Shown: piece by piece, positions 22,645 through 31,833 of the stretch | How positions within the stretch are numbered: position 1 is the stretch's first letter | How the letters are laid out: each line of letters starts with the position of its first letter | NCBI GenBank assembly: GCA_902785945.1 | Contig: CADAAR010000005.1 | Coordinates: forward strand, 1 to 64,000 | Direction: 5' to 3' | Source: an uncultured Prevotellaceae bacterium | GTDB taxonomy: Bacteria; Bacteroidota; Bacteroidia; Bacteroidales; Bacteroidaceae | DNA: 64,000 nucleotides | Position numbers and translations under genes: made by a program | The notes under the pieces: model-generated | What the model was told of the DNA's origin: nothing | Database searches by the model: none | Seen by the model: only the letters and a program-made list of their open reading frames with translations

Positions 22645-25542
22645 ATGACAGACATCATACTTTCCAGTTTCCTTAGCCTGTTCGCATTGTTCGGCAAGGA
22701 GGAAAAGGTAGATGAAGCTCGGGCAAAGAATCTGCTCGAGGATTATCTTCGTCATCATTTCGGTATCAGAAAGATCAACACCTACCTCGGATTATACGAC
22801 GATATGCGAGGGGTTTACGAAATGAGCGACGATCTGGATACAGAAATCATCGTATCCTCTATCTGTGATAATCTGCACGGCAAGATCCGCACCTCGGAAG
22901 AGGCTATGCTGTTGTTACGTATCATGGAGTTCTGTGGCGTAAAAGACAGCAATATCCATCCCATGTTCAAGGTGATGGCTGAGAAGTTCAATGTGCCGGA
23001 ACAGTTGTTCAACGACTTCATCGACTTTGTCAGCAACAAGCCCTCAGAACATGTGATGCTACTCCAGCCCGAAGGTTTCGACGGCCAGCTCAAGACCTTG
23101 TTGACACCCACCACCGGCACCCTCATCTTCACCTATAACGGCGAAGACATGGCACTGCTTAATGATGTACCTGTATTACCGGGTGCCTATCAGGTATGGT
23201 TGCAGAGTAGTGTACTGAAAGGAAAGAACGGTCATCCGATCTATTACTCATCCATTCTGGCCGAATATAACAAGAAAAACGGCAAAGACGAAGAAAGCAA
23301 TCAACAGGTGGAGTTCTGTGGAAGGAACATTAATTTCCGTTTCCCCAACAGCGACAATGGCATGCACAACCTGAACTTCACGCTGCACAGCGGTGAGTTG
23401 CTGGCCATCATGGGAGGTTCAGGAACAGGTAAGACCACCCTACTCTCCATCCTCAATGGCAGTCTGACTCCCCAAGAGGGTCAAATCACTATCAACGGTC
23501 ATGATATCTCGGAGCAGAAAGCCAAGGACCTGATAGGCTTCGTGCCTCAGGACGACCTGCTGATAGAGGAATTGACGGTTTACCAGAATCTTTATTATAC
23601 CGCCAAGCTCTGCTTTGCCAGTCTGACAGAGGAAGAGATCGACCGTCGGGTGATGAAGATTCTCAAAGACCTCGGTCTCGACGCTACAAAAGATCTCAAA
23701 GTAGGCTCGGCCATTAACAAATACATCTCTGGTGGTCAGCGTAAACGTCTGAATATCGCTTTGGAATTAATCCGCGAGCCAGCGGTTTTGTTCCTCGATG
23801 AGCCCACATCAGGTCTGTCATCGGCTGATACAGAAAAGGTCATCAACCTCTTGAAGGAGCAGACCTACAAGGGCAAGTTGGTGGTGGTGAATATCCATCA
23901 GCCTTCCAGCGATGTCTACAAGCTCTTCGACCGTCTGTGGCTGTTGGACAAGGGCGGATATCCCGTCTTTGACGGCAATCCCATCGATGCCATCACCTAT
24001 TTCAAGAGCGCAGCCAACTACGCCGACGCAGAGACGAGTGCCTGCCCCACCTGTGGCAATGTCAATCCTGAGATTGTGCTGAACATTATCGACGAGAAAG
24101 CCATCAACAATACAGGTGAAACCTCTGAAGCCCGAAAGATGACGCCACAGGAGTGGCATGAACTCTATCTGAAGCATCAGCCAGAATTTTCGCAGCCGGA
24201 CATCAGCGAAGTGCCTGCCTCCGATCTGAAGAAACCTGGCAAGCTCGGGCAGTTCCTGATCTTCCTGCGTCGAAACTTCAAGACGAAGATCACCAATGTC
24301 CAATACCTCTGTATTGCGCTTTTGGAAGCGCCTGTGCTGGCGGTGATCTGTGCCTTGCTCACCCGTTATGCCCCACCAGAGGGTTACACCGTCATGGATA
24401 ACAAGAATCTGGTGAGCTATTTCTTTATGGCCGTCATCGTAGCCACTTTCATCGGTATGAGCGGCAGCGCAGAAGAGATTATCAAAGACCGTGCCCTGCT
24501 AAAGCGCGAAAAGTTCCTGCAACTCTCCTATGGCAGCTATATCTGGTCGAAAATCATCTTCATGGCAGGCGTATCGCTCATTCAGACCTTCCTGTTCATC
24601 CTGATTGGCAACACCATCATGGGCCTGGGACTGTTTGGCATCTGGTGGCTCATACTCTTTGCCACCGCCTTCCTCGCCAACCTGACAGGATTGTTGCTGT
24701 CGCAATGCCTTAGTTCGATCGTGTCTATCTATATCAGTATTCCTATCCTGTTGATTCCGCAGATCCTGCTTTGCGGACTGGTGGTGAGTTTCTCTGACCT
24801 CACGCCAAACAGCAAGACAGGCAATGTGCCGCTGATAGGCGAACTGATTCCCTCACGCTGGAGCTACGAGGCACTGGCCGTCACATCATTTACTGATAAT
24901 GACTACGAGAAGCCCTTCTTTGAGCTCGATAAGGCCAGACAGGAGAACCAATTCTACAACCTCGGGTTCCTCTACGAACTGCAATCGCAGCTGGAAACGA
25001 TGAACGATGAGAAGAAACAAGGCAAGGAGGTTAATCCTGCTCATCTCAGCGTTATCAACACCAACCTGCCCGTGCTCACCGAGTTCTGTGGCATGGCACC
25101 CTATGCTGGCGACGGTTCTTACCAATCCTTATATAATTATATGAAGGAGGCCGAGAAAATTATGTCCAAACGAGGCAACGATTTCACGATGAAGAAAGAG
25201 GCCATGGTCTCCAAGATGGTCAAGCAACAGGGCAAGGAAGCCTTCCTGGAACTGAAGAAGGACAACTATAACATCAAGCTGGAGGAGTTTGTGACAGGCG
25301 CCGACCAGCGAGGGATGGTGGAAGTCGTCGACGACTATCTGGTACCCCGCAGCGGCATTATTTATCTGACGCCACACAACAAAATAGGACGTGCCCCGTT
25401 CTATAGCAGTGAAAAGATATTGGGCAGTTGGCATATCAAGACCCTATGGTTTAATCTGGGTGTCATACTTCTGATGAGCGTGATTACCATTATCCTGCTG
25501 CTCACCGACTGTCCTGGTAGATATATGAGAAAAGAACAATGA
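22645..25542 (+). CDS. ABCG-like fused ATPase-permease with a TerB-like N-terminus
   Basis: 965 residues. Residues 1-110 resemble a TerB-type helical domain; 110-220 are unassigned. An ABC ATPase follows: Walker A GGSGTGKTT (about 257-265), signature SGGQRKRLNIA (about 362), Walker B VLFLDEPTSGL (about 380). The membrane domain covers about 550-760 (five helices), then a 170-residue extracytoplasmic loop and a last helix. The order ATPase-then-membrane is that of ABCG half-transporters. The chain also has a CPTCGNVNPE cysteine pair after the ATPase. Substrate unknown. A lipoprotein gene follows after 37 bp and may be a partner. Confidence 0.88.
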   Translation: MTDIILSSFLSLFALFGKEEKVDEARAKNLLEDYLRHHFGIRKINTYLGLYDDMRGVYEMSDDLDTEIIVSSICDNLHGKIRTSEEAMLLLRIMEFCGVKDSNIHPMFKVMAEKFNVPEQLFNDFIDFVSNKPSEHVMLLQPEGFDGQLKTLLTPTTGTLIFTYNGEDMALLNDVPVLPGAYQVWLQSSVLKGKNGHPIYYSSILAEYNKKNGKDEESNQQVEFCGRNINFRFPNSDNGMHNLNFTLHSGELLAIMGGSGTGKTTLLSILNGSLTPQEGQITINGHDISEQKAKDLIGFVPQDDLLIEELTVYQNLYYTAKLCFASLTEEEIDRRVMKILKDLGLDATKDLKVGSAINKYISGGQRKRLNIALELIREPAVLFLDEPTSGLSSADTEKVINLLKEQTYKGKLVVVNIHQPSSDVYKLFDRLWLLDKGGYPVFDGNPIDAITYFKSAANYADAETSACPTCGNVNPEIVLNIIDEKAINNTGETSEARKMTPQEWHELYLKHQPEFSQPDISEVPASDLKKPGKLGQFLIFLRRNFKTKITNVQYLCIALLEAPVLAVICALLTRYAPPEGYTVMDNKNLVSYFFMAVIVATFIGMSGSAEEIIKDRALLKREKFLQLSYGSYIWSKIIFMAGVSLIQTFLFILIGNTIMGLGLFGIWWLILFATAFLANLTGLLLSQCLSSIVSIYISIPILLIPQILLCGLVVSFSDLTPNSKTGNVPLIGELIPSRWSYEALAVTSFTDNDYEKPFFELDKARQENQFYNLGFLYELQSQLETMNDEKKQGKEVNPAHLSVINTNLPVLTEFCGMAPYAGDGSYQSLYNYMKEAEKIMSKRGNDFTMKKEAMVSKMVKQQGKEAFLELKKDNYNIKLEEFVTGADQRGMVEVVDDYLVPRSGIIYLTPHNKIGRAPFYSSEKILGSWHIKTLWFNLGVILLMSVITIILLLTDCPGRYMRKEQ

Positions 25543-25579
25543 TTATACAACTTTATTAATAACAAAAAACAAAAGAAAA

Positions 25580-26383
25580 ATGAAGAAAATTTCAATTTTC
25601 GCTGTAGCAATTGCAGCAATGGCTTTCACCTCATGTGGAGGAAACAAGAGTGCACAAACCGCAGAAGAGACCGATTCTATCAAGGTCTTTGAGCAGGAGC
25701 AGGTTGAGGCAAAGATCAAGTTGGAGCTCGACAGCCTTGCAGCTGAAGTAGGTAAGCTGAAGAATCTCCCCATCGTACAGTCTGGAGAGAATGGTGTTCA
25801 GCTGACTGCTGAAGAGAAGAAGGTTAAGCCCGACTATCTGCTGGCTCCCGCTGTAGCAGAGGACGCTACTACTCTGGCTGAGAAGTATCGTATTCTGAGT
25901 GCTCTGAGCGTTGACAAGAACGTCGCTAAGCTGTATGAGATGCCTACCGAGGAATATGAGGCTGCTATCACCAAGCTGGCTGCCGACATCAACGATCCTT
26001 CGTTCAAGGCTCTCGACGACACATCTACCATCTACGAGACTGGTCAGAAGCTCTACGACGCCATGAACGAGAATGGCCGCATCAACTACTTCTGGCAGCT
26101 TGTGGCTTCTTCACTCGTTGAGGAGATTTACGTCATCTCTCAGAACACAGAGAAGTTCATCACCGCTTTCGACGATGACTCTGCTGCTAACGTTACCTTC
26201 CGTATCGTTCTGCTGTCTGACGCCGTAGCTCGTCTGGCCAACTACGATCCTGAGTTTGAGCCCGTGGCCAACGCTGTTGAGGCTCTGTCTCCGCTGAACG
26301 CCATTTCTGTTGATCAGCTGAAGGCTCAGCTGGAAGAGGCTAAGGAGAAGATCGCCGAGGCTCGCGCCAATCTGCTTAAGTAA
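25580..26383 (+). CDS. lipoprotein of unknown function
   Basis: 267 residues with a lipoprotein signal (MKKISIFAVAIAAMAFTSCGG, Cys19) and an otherwise helical, acidic chain without cysteines. No known domain was recognised. It is 37 bp after the ABCG-like gene and ends at a strong terminator (26389-26418), so the two are probably one transcript. The TCC-poor, A/T-ending codon use (gct, gag, ctg) suggests high expression. Confidence 0.75.
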   Translation: MKKISIFAVAIAAMAFTSCGGNKSAQTAEETDSIKVFEQEQVEAKIKLELDSLAAEVGKLKNLPIVQSGENGVQLTAEEKKVKPDYLLAPAVAEDATTLAEKYRILSALSVDKNVAKLYEMPTEEYEAAITKLAADINDPSFKALDDTSTIYETGQKLYDAMNENGRINYFWQLVASSLVEEIYVISQNTEKFITAFDDDSAANVTFRIVLLSDAVARLANYDPEFEPVANAVEALSPLNAISVDQLKAQLEEAKEKIAEARANLLK

Positions 26384-26388
26384 AAATT

Positions 26389-26418
26389 AAAAACCCTCGC
26401 CGATTGGCGAGGGTTTTT
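26389..26418. terminator. bidirectional terminator, 13-bp perfect stem
   Basis: AAAAACCCTCGCC, a GATT loop, GGCGAGGGTTTTT. It serves the lipoprotein gene on the plus strand and the RsbW-like gene on the minus strand. Confidence 0.92.
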
Positions 26419-26421
26419 AGT

Positions 26422-26835
26422 TTATTTCAAGTTCTTGCGGAGGGTCAACACATTCTGCCCGTCCACATATTTATATTTAGTATCATCCATATAGTGCTTC
26501 ACCAGCATAATCCCCAGGCCGCCAATACTGCGCTCCTCAGCTGAAAGGGTGATATCCACCTCGCCCTTCTCCGTGGGATTAAACGGTTTCCCATCGTCAG
26601 TAAGTGTGAACTCCACATATGTATCGTGCGTCTGAGCCTCAATGCGCACCTCGCCTTTGGTACCTTCAGGATAAGCATACTCCATCACATTGACCACCGC
26701 TTCCTCAATGGCGAGATTCATTTGCATGGTCGTAGACATGTCCATGCCTGCAGCCTCGCAAACTTCGTCAACGAAAGCAGCCAACTTAGGTACTTCCTGC
26801 ACATCATTGGGCAATATGAGATTCTTTGTACTCAT
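26422..26835 (-). CDS. RsbW/SpoIIAB-like anti-sigma kinase (HATPase_c_2)
   Basis: 137 residues from ATG 26835 (a TTG five codons earlier is possible). The GHKL ATPase boxes are visible: NLAIEEAVVNVMEYAYP (N box), LTDDGKPFNP (G1) and GGLGIMLVKHYMD (G2). Such kinases bind a sigma factor and phosphorylate a STAS antagonist; a STAS gene lies 4 kb away, on the other side of the ABCG-like gene. No sigma-B-like factor is in the window, so the target could be another protein. Confidence 0.9.
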   Translation of the reverse strand: MSTKNLILPNDVQEVPKLAAFVDEVCEAAGMDMSTTMQMNLAIEEAVVNVMEYAYPEGTKGEVRIEAQTHDTYVEFTLTDDGKPFNPTEKGEVDITLSAEERSIGGLGIMLVKHYMDDTKYKYVDGQNVLTLRKNLK

Positions 26836-26868
26836 TCTCTTTGCACTCAATCATCATAGATTCGGCTG

Positions 26869-26899
26869 CAAAGATACAAAAAAGAATAGAACCGCCCAA
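26869..26899 (-). promoter_or_regulatory. promoter of the RsbW-like gene
   Basis: Minus strand TTG at 26899-26897, a 20-bp spacer, TATCTTTG at 26876-26869 followed by C. Confidence 0.7.
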
Positions 26900-26915
26900 G
26901 AAATTTAGCATTTTG

Positions 26916-26947
26916 TTTGGAAGTTATGTTCTTTTTTCCTATATTTG
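26916..26947 (+). promoter_or_regulatory. promoter of the DUF4492-cydAB operon
   Basis: TTTG at 26916-26919, a 20-bp spacer, TATATTTG at 26940-26947 followed by C. No additional operator is obvious. Confidence 0.72.
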
Positions 26948-26971
26948 CAAAATCAAAAATGACTACGGCCT

Positions 26972-27193
26972 ATGCAAAAGGACAACTTTTTCTACCGGGT
27001 CTACGACCTCTACGCCGATGGTTTCAGGCACATGCGCCTGGGCAAGACGCTATGGGCCATAATCCTCATCAAGTTGTTTATCATTTTTGTGATTCTGAAG
27101 ATATTCTTCTTTCCTAACTTCCTGAAGCAGCATGCCGATGGCGACGAAGCCGGCTTTGTGGCTGGCGAGCTCGTTGAACGGGCTTCGCCCTGA
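26972..27193 (+). CDS. DUF4492 small membrane protein
   Basis: 73 residues: a short N-terminal part (DNFFYRVYDLYADGFRHM) and one hydrophobic helix (WAIILIKLFIIFVILKIFFFP), the DUF4492 pattern. The family is found in Bacteroidetes and Epsilonproteobacteria next to cytochrome bd genes and may be a small bd subunit like CydX, an inference from position. It is 52 bp upstream of cydA, and the gap is filled by a 9-bp repeat. Confidence 0.88.
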   Translation: MQKDNFFYRVYDLYADGFRHMRLGKTLWAIILIKLFIIFVILKIFFFPNFLKQHADGDEAGFVAGELVERASP

Positions 27194-27229
27194 TAATTCA
27201 GATTACTCCGAATACTCAGATTACTCAGA
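27194..27229. repeat. 9-bp tandem repeat between DUF4492 gene and cydA
   Basis: Units TAATTCAGA, TTACTCCGA, ATACTCAGA, TTACTCAGA start right after the stop codon. Confidence 0.6.
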
Positions 27230-27245
27230 CTAAAACCAATAATTT

Positions 27246-28889
27246 ATGATCAACAATCTCTTTCTAAACATTGATGCCGGCACCATCGACTGGTCACGAG
27301 CGCAATTCGCTCTCACGGCAATCTACCACTGGCTCTTCGTGCCCCTGACCCTCGGACTGGCGGTCATCATGGGCATCGTCGAGACCAAGTACTACCGTAC
27401 AAAAGATGAATTCTGGAAGAGCGCTGCAAAATTCTGGCAGAAGCTTTTCGGTGTTAACTTCGCCATGGGTGTGGCCACAGGTATCATCCTCGAATTCGAG
27501 TTTGGCACCAACTGGAGCAACTACTCCTGGTTCGTGGGCGACATCTTCGGTGCACCATTGGCAGTCGAGGGCATCGTCGCCTTTTTCATGGAGTCGACCT
27601 TCGTGGCCGTCATGTTCTTCGGTTGGAAGAAGGTCTCTCCAGGCTTCCACCTCGCCTCCACCTGGCTCACAGGCTTAGGTGCCACCATCTCTGCCTGGTG
27701 GATTCTCGTGGCCAACGCATGGATGCAGTATCCTGTGGGTTGCGAGTTCAATCCCGACACCATGCGTAACGAGATGGTATCCTTTGCCGATGTGGCCCTC
27801 TCGCCCTTTGCCATCGACAAGTTCTGTCACACCGTCATCTCGTCGTGGATCATCGGCGCTATCTTCTGCGTGGCCGTCTGCTGCTGGTATCTCATGAAAA
27901 ACCGTCATACGAAGCTCGCCACGGAGAGCATGAAGATCGGCATGTGGGTAGGACTCATTGCCGCCATGCTTGCTGGCGCCACAGGTCATAAGTCGGCCCA
28001 GAGCGTGGGCGAGGTACAGCCTATGAAACTCGCTGCGATGGAAGCCCTCTATAATGGTGGCACAGACCAAGGTCTCACAGCCATCGCCTGGGTGAACCCC
28101 TTCTGTCAGCCTGACTATGCCAATGAAGAGGCTGCTCCGCTGAGACTGGAGATGCCCTACGCCCTTTCGTTCATGGCCACCAATGATATCCATGGCTATG
28201 TGCCTGGCATCAACGACATCCTCAACGGCTATACCAAACCCGACGGCACCAAAGAGCCTTCTATCGACGAGAAGATTGCTCGCGGCAAGAAGGCCATCGA
28301 AGCCCTTGCCGCCTACCGTCAGGCAAAGTTTGCCTCTAGCGATGACGGTTCAACAGCCGCCTATCAACTAGGTATCCTCAAGGAGAACATGCAATACTTC
28401 GGCTATGGCTATATCAAGGACAAGAACGATATCGTGCCCTATATCCCCATCAACTTCTGGGCATTCCGTATCATGGTGGGATTAGGCTGCGTGTTTATCC
28501 TCTACTTCCTCGTATTATTGCTGTTGATTTACGACATTCCGTTCCTGTCAGTCTTCACACGCCGACTGCTGGCTTCCATTGGTCTGCTGCCTGAGACAAT
28601 GGCCGATGCACCCAAACGTCTCACAGGTCTGCCCTCGTGGCACTACTGGGCTGCCATTGTCCTCGTGCCTCTGGCCTACATTGCTTCTGAGTGCGGATGG
28701 CTCGTGGCAGAGTTCGGCCGTCAGCCTTGGACCATTCAGGATATGCTACCTACGTGGGCTGCTGTCTCCGACCTCAACGCCGGTAGCGTCGCCTTCACGT
28801 TCATTCTCTTCCTTATTCTCTTCACCACGATGCTCGCCGTCGAAATCAGCATCTTACTCAAACAAATTCAGAAAGGACCAGCATTATGA
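27246..28889 (+). CDS. cydA: cytochrome bd quinol oxidase subunit I
   Basis: 547 residues, nine or so membrane helices. The N-terminus has the WSRAQFALTAIYHWLFVPL helix with the heme ligand His, and near the C-terminus GWLVAEFGRQPW, the CydA signature. The periplasmic Q-loop region is long and carries an inserted part (about 290-390). The enzyme oxidises menaquinol and reduces O2 with high affinity, giving oxygen protection to an anaerobe. It overlaps cydB by 4 bp. Confidence 0.97.
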   Translation: MINNLFLNIDAGTIDWSRAQFALTAIYHWLFVPLTLGLAVIMGIVETKYYRTKDEFWKSAAKFWQKLFGVNFAMGVATGIILEFEFGTNWSNYSWFVGDIFGAPLAVEGIVAFFMESTFVAVMFFGWKKVSPGFHLASTWLTGLGATISAWWILVANAWMQYPVGCEFNPDTMRNEMVSFADVALSPFAIDKFCHTVISSWIIGAIFCVAVCCWYLMKNRHTKLATESMKIGMWVGLIAAMLAGATGHKSAQSVGEVQPMKLAAMEALYNGGTDQGLTAIAWVNPFCQPDYANEEAAPLRLEMPYALSFMATNDIHGYVPGINDILNGYTKPDGTKEPSIDEKIARGKKAIEALAAYRQAKFASSDDGSTAAYQLGILKENMQYFGYGYIKDKNDIVPYIPINFWAFRIMVGLGCVFILYFLVLLLLIYDIPFLSVFTRRLLASIGLLPETMADAPKRLTGLPSWHYWAAIVLVPLAYIASECGWLVAEFGRQPWTIQDMLPTWAAVSDLNAGSVAFTFILFLILFTTMLAVEISILLKQIQKGPAL

Positions 28890-30031
28890 CATACGAATTC
28901 TTACAGCACTACTGGTGTTTCATCGTATCACTTTTAGGTGCGATATTAGTGTTTTTACTGTTTGTGCAGGGTGCCAACTCCGTAGCCAGCAGTCTGGGCT
29001 GGACAGAAGAGGGCAAACGCCTCGTCTATAACTCCACAGGTCGTAAGTGGGAGTTCACCTTCACCACCCTCGTCACCTTCGGAGGTGCTTTCTTTGCCTC
29101 CTTTCCCCTGTTCTATTCGACAAGCTTCGGGGGTGCCTATTGGCTCTGGATGCTCATTCTCTTCACCTTCGTACTCCAGGCTGTCAGCTATGAGTTCCAG
29201 AACAAGTTGGGCAATTTCCTTGGTCCCAAGACGTTCCAGTTCTTCCTGACCTTGAACGGCATTGTGGGTCCATTGCTCTTGGGAGGTGCTGTTGCCACCT
29301 TCTTCGAGGGTTCGAACTTCATTATCGAGAAAAATAACCTTGTCGATGTCAATGCCATCACACCCATTATCTCTCGCTGGGCCAATGCCTCTCACGGCCT
29401 CGATGCCCTACTCAACCCCTGGGTGCTTGTCTTTGGCTTTGCGGTGGTGTTCCTCGCACGTGTGCTGGGCATTCTCTATGTCATGAACAATGTCAACGAT
29501 GAAGATATCCGCTCTCGTGGCAGTGTGCGTCTGATTGGTGCCGCAGTACCCTTCTTGGTGCTCTTCGTGGCCTACTTCGTCCATCTGCTGCTGAAGGAAG
29601 GCTTTGCCGTCGATGATATGGGGCGCATCTACATGGAGCCCTACAAGTACCTGAACAACTTTATCGACATGTGGTATCTCCTTATTATATTATTAATAGG
29701 TGTAGTGCTGGTGCTCTACGGCATCGGCAAGACCATCGTCTCGAAAGATTACATTGGAGGCATCTGGCCCGCAGGCATCGGCACCGTACTCACCGTACTC
29801 GCCCTACTGCTCTGCTGCGCTTGGAACAACACAGCCTACTACCCCTCTACAGCCGATCTCCAATCGTCGTTGACGCTTGCGAACTCATGCAGCAGTGAGT
29901 TCACACTCACCACGATGTTCTACGTGTCGCTGCTCGTACCTTTCGTCCTGGCCTACATCGTTTACGCCTGGCGCGCCATCGATGCCAAGAAACTCGACAA
30001 AGACGAGATTCAAAACGATCACGCCTACTAA
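28886..30031 (+). CDS. cydB: cytochrome bd quinol oxidase subunit II
   Basis: 381 residues, about nine helices, opening MTYEFLQHYWCFIVSLLGA, with the CydB-type region WEFTFTTLVTFGGAFFASFP. It is coupled to cydA by a 4-bp overlap and ends just before a perfect palindromic terminator. Confidence 0.96.
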   Translation: MTYEFLQHYWCFIVSLLGAILVFLLFVQGANSVASSLGWTEEGKRLVYNSTGRKWEFTFTTLVTFGGAFFASFPLFYSTSFGGAYWLWMLILFTFVLQAVSYEFQNKLGNFLGPKTFQFFLTLNGIVGPLLLGGAVATFFEGSNFIIEKNNLVDVNAITPIISRWANASHGLDALLNPWVLVFGFAVVFLARVLGILYVMNNVNDEDIRSRGSVRLIGAAVPFLVLFVAYFVHLLLKEGFAVDDMGRIYMEPYKYLNNFIDMWYLLIILLIGVVLVLYGIGKTIVSKDYIGGIWPAGIGTVLTVLALLLCCAWNNTAYYPSTADLQSSLTLANSCSSEFTLTTMFYVSLLVPFVLAYIVYAWRAIDAKKLDKDEIQNDHAY

Positions 30032-30034
30032 TAC

Positions 30035-30068
30035 AAATAATCCCTCGCCAGCTGGCGAGGGATTATTT
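30035..30068. terminator. bidirectional terminator, 34-bp perfect palindrome
   Basis: AAATAATCCCTCGCCAG followed by its exact reverse complement. It lies between convergent cydB and the PAP2 gene and shares the CCCTCGCC/GGCGAGGG core with the terminator at 26389-26418. Confidence 0.9.
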
Positions 30069-30852
30069 ATTTCTTATTAGCCTTGGCCCGTTTCTTGGCC
30101 GCTTTCTCATATGCTTTTATCTCAGCGGGTGTGGCCAGGCCCATCTTCATGCGGAACTCCTGACGTGCCAACTGCATCTGCTCAATGAAACGTTCACTGG
30201 TATGCATGCGCGAATAAACGGCAGAGGCTGCCAAACGACCAGCATCCACATCGCTCTGCCAGTGAGCACCTACAATAACACGACTCTCGCCATACATCAT
30301 ACCACGCTTCAGAATCGTGTCAGCGCGCTCCGGATTAATCTCCGCAAGCAATAAGGCCGAGCACCAACCAAGGATGGTATGACCTGAGGGATAGGAGAAG
30401 TTCCTGCGCAGATCAGGCTCAAACTGAGGCGTCGCCGTGTGTTCGTGGAAACGCATAAACGGACGTATCCGCTTATAGTAGAACTTGGGGAAATTGCTGA
30501 TGTTCTCGCAGGTAGCCTTCGAATCCTTGAGCAACTTGTAGATTTCAGGCGTTTCCTCTTCAGACATCTTCAGCCCCAAAGGCTCGCTGAATTCCTGCAT
30601 GATACATTCAAGACTATAGGTGGCATCGCGAATGGCGATTTCAACACGTTCCTTATTCTGGCGCATCTCCTTACCCCACATATACTGCATGATGTCGTAG
30701 GCGAAAGCCGCTCCGACGGTATCAGGAGGCGCAGGACACCACTTCAGCATGTTAGGTAACTCTCTGAACGAGAAATAGGGCTCTGCCTTACTCTGTGCCG
30801 AACCACTTACGGCAGCCATCATCAGGACAGCCATCATCATGTACTTCTTCAT
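30067..30852 (-). CDS. secreted PAP2/class A acid phosphatase
   Basis: 261 residues with a signal peptide (MKKYMMMAVLMMAAVSGSAQS). All three PAP2 phosphatase motifs are present: KFYYKRIRP (K-x6-RP), SYPSGH (PSGH), and SRVIVGAHWQSD (SR-x5-H-x3-D). The arrangement matches non-specific acid phosphatases (PhoC/PhoN-like) in the periplasm. Lysine-rich C-terminus (KAAKKRAKANKK). It is 24 bp after the epimerase gene. Confidence 0.92.
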   Translation of the reverse strand: MKKYMMMAVLMMAAVSGSAQSKAEPYFSFRELPNMLKWCPAPPDTVGAAFAYDIMQYMWGKEMRQNKERVEIAIRDATYSLECIMQEFSEPLGLKMSEEETPEIYKLLKDSKATCENISNFPKFYYKRIRPFMRFHEHTATPQFEPDLRRNFSYPSGHTILGWCSALLLAEINPERADTILKRGMMYGESRVIVGAHWQSDVDAGRLAASAVYSRMHTSERFIEQMQLARQEFRMKMGLATPAEIKAYEKAAKKRAKANKK

Positions 30853-30876
30853 AAGTTGGTATATTAAGTTGATAAT

Positions 30877-31731
30877 TTATCCGATCGTGATGGTATATCT
30901 GCTCATGAACGAGGCACCAGGCTGCAGATGGTTCATCAGAGGCTTGTCCTTGAACTCGCCCTTGAAATCTCTGGGATCGCCAAGACCATACCACGGCTCG
31001 ATGCAGACAAACGGCGCCTGCTTGTCATACGGACTCCAAAAGGCTATCACAGGCGTCTTGTAGTCCACCGTTACTGCCGGCTCACCATTCGTATCCATCA
31101 GCATGGCGCGATGTGTCTGGCACTTATGAATCTTCACCGAATCGTTACGGAAGAAATTGTTGCAGATCTCTATCACGCCCTGATCAGCCTCCAAAGGCTC
31201 CTCTATCATGTCGTGACTACCGTCGATATAACTCTTCAGCACGTCCATCGGCTCATCGTTATCAAGTCTGATCTGACCCTCCAGTTTTCCACCAGGCACA
31301 TTAAAGGCCGGATGACCGCCTATCTGGAAATGAATCTCCTGGCAGTCTGTGTTCTCCACATGCCAGATAACGTGAATCTGGTTGCCTTCCAAACGATAGG
31401 TAATGGCGAGGTTAAAGCGATAGGGATACACCTTCAGCGACTCCTCCGACTCATGCAATGCCAGCGTTACCTTCTCTTCTGTCTGACTGATAACGGTAAA
31501 CGCCGTATCACGTGCAAACCCATGACGGGGCAGATGATATTCCTGACCATCTACCACATAAGTATCGTTATTCACACTACAGACAATCGGAAACAGGATG
31601 GGTGAATGTCTCGGCCATTTTTCACCAGCCTGCCACATATACTCCCTACCCTTACTGTCTTTCACACTCTGGAGCTCGGCTCCCATCTCAGCGACACGAA
31701 TCGCCAACTGTTCGTTCTTTAGTTCTATCAT
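30877..31731 (-). CDS. aldose 1-epimerase family protein
   Basis: 284 residues with the mutarotase fold pattern: MGAELQSVKD and YMWQAGEKWPRHSPILFPIVC near the N-terminus, HGFARD, and GHPAFNVP in the middle, IEPWYGLGD near the end. This matches the bacterial YeaD/LacX-like subgroup of the galactose mutarotase superfamily, which equilibrates anomers of sugars or sugar phosphates. No signal peptide, so cytoplasmic. It is the first gene in a pair with the PAP2 gene. Confidence 0.88.
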   Translation of the reverse strand: MIELKNEQLAIRVAEMGAELQSVKDSKGREYMWQAGEKWPRHSPILFPIVCSVNNDTYVVDGQEYHLPRHGFARDTAFTVISQTEEKVTLALHESEESLKVYPYRFNLAITYRLEGNQIHVIWHVENTDCQEIHFQIGGHPAFNVPGGKLEGQIRLDNDEPMDVLKSYIDGSHDMIEEPLEADQGVIEICNNFFRNDSVKIHKCQTHRAMLMDTNGEPAVTVDYKTPVIAFWSPYDKQAPFVCIEPWYGLGDPRDFKGEFKDKPLMNHLQPGASFMSRYTITIG

Positions 31732-31759
31732 AGTTGTTTAATATTACGTTTTGAGATTG

Positions 31760-31767
31760 CAAAGATA
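31760..31767 (-). promoter_or_regulatory. promoter -7 box of the epimerase gene
   Basis: Minus strand TATCTTTG followed by C, 29 bp before the start; divergent from the EamA gene. Confidence 0.6.
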
Positions 31768-31809
31768 CAAAATTTCGCCTAAAAAGCCGTCTCTTTCTGA
31801 AAAAAATAG

Positions 31810-31817
31810 TACTTTTG
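31810..31817 (+). promoter_or_regulatory. promoter -7 box of the EamA gene
   Basis: TACTTTTG followed by C, 17 bp before ATG 31834. Confidence 0.6.
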
Positions 31818-31833
31818 CAGTCGACTTGACTAT

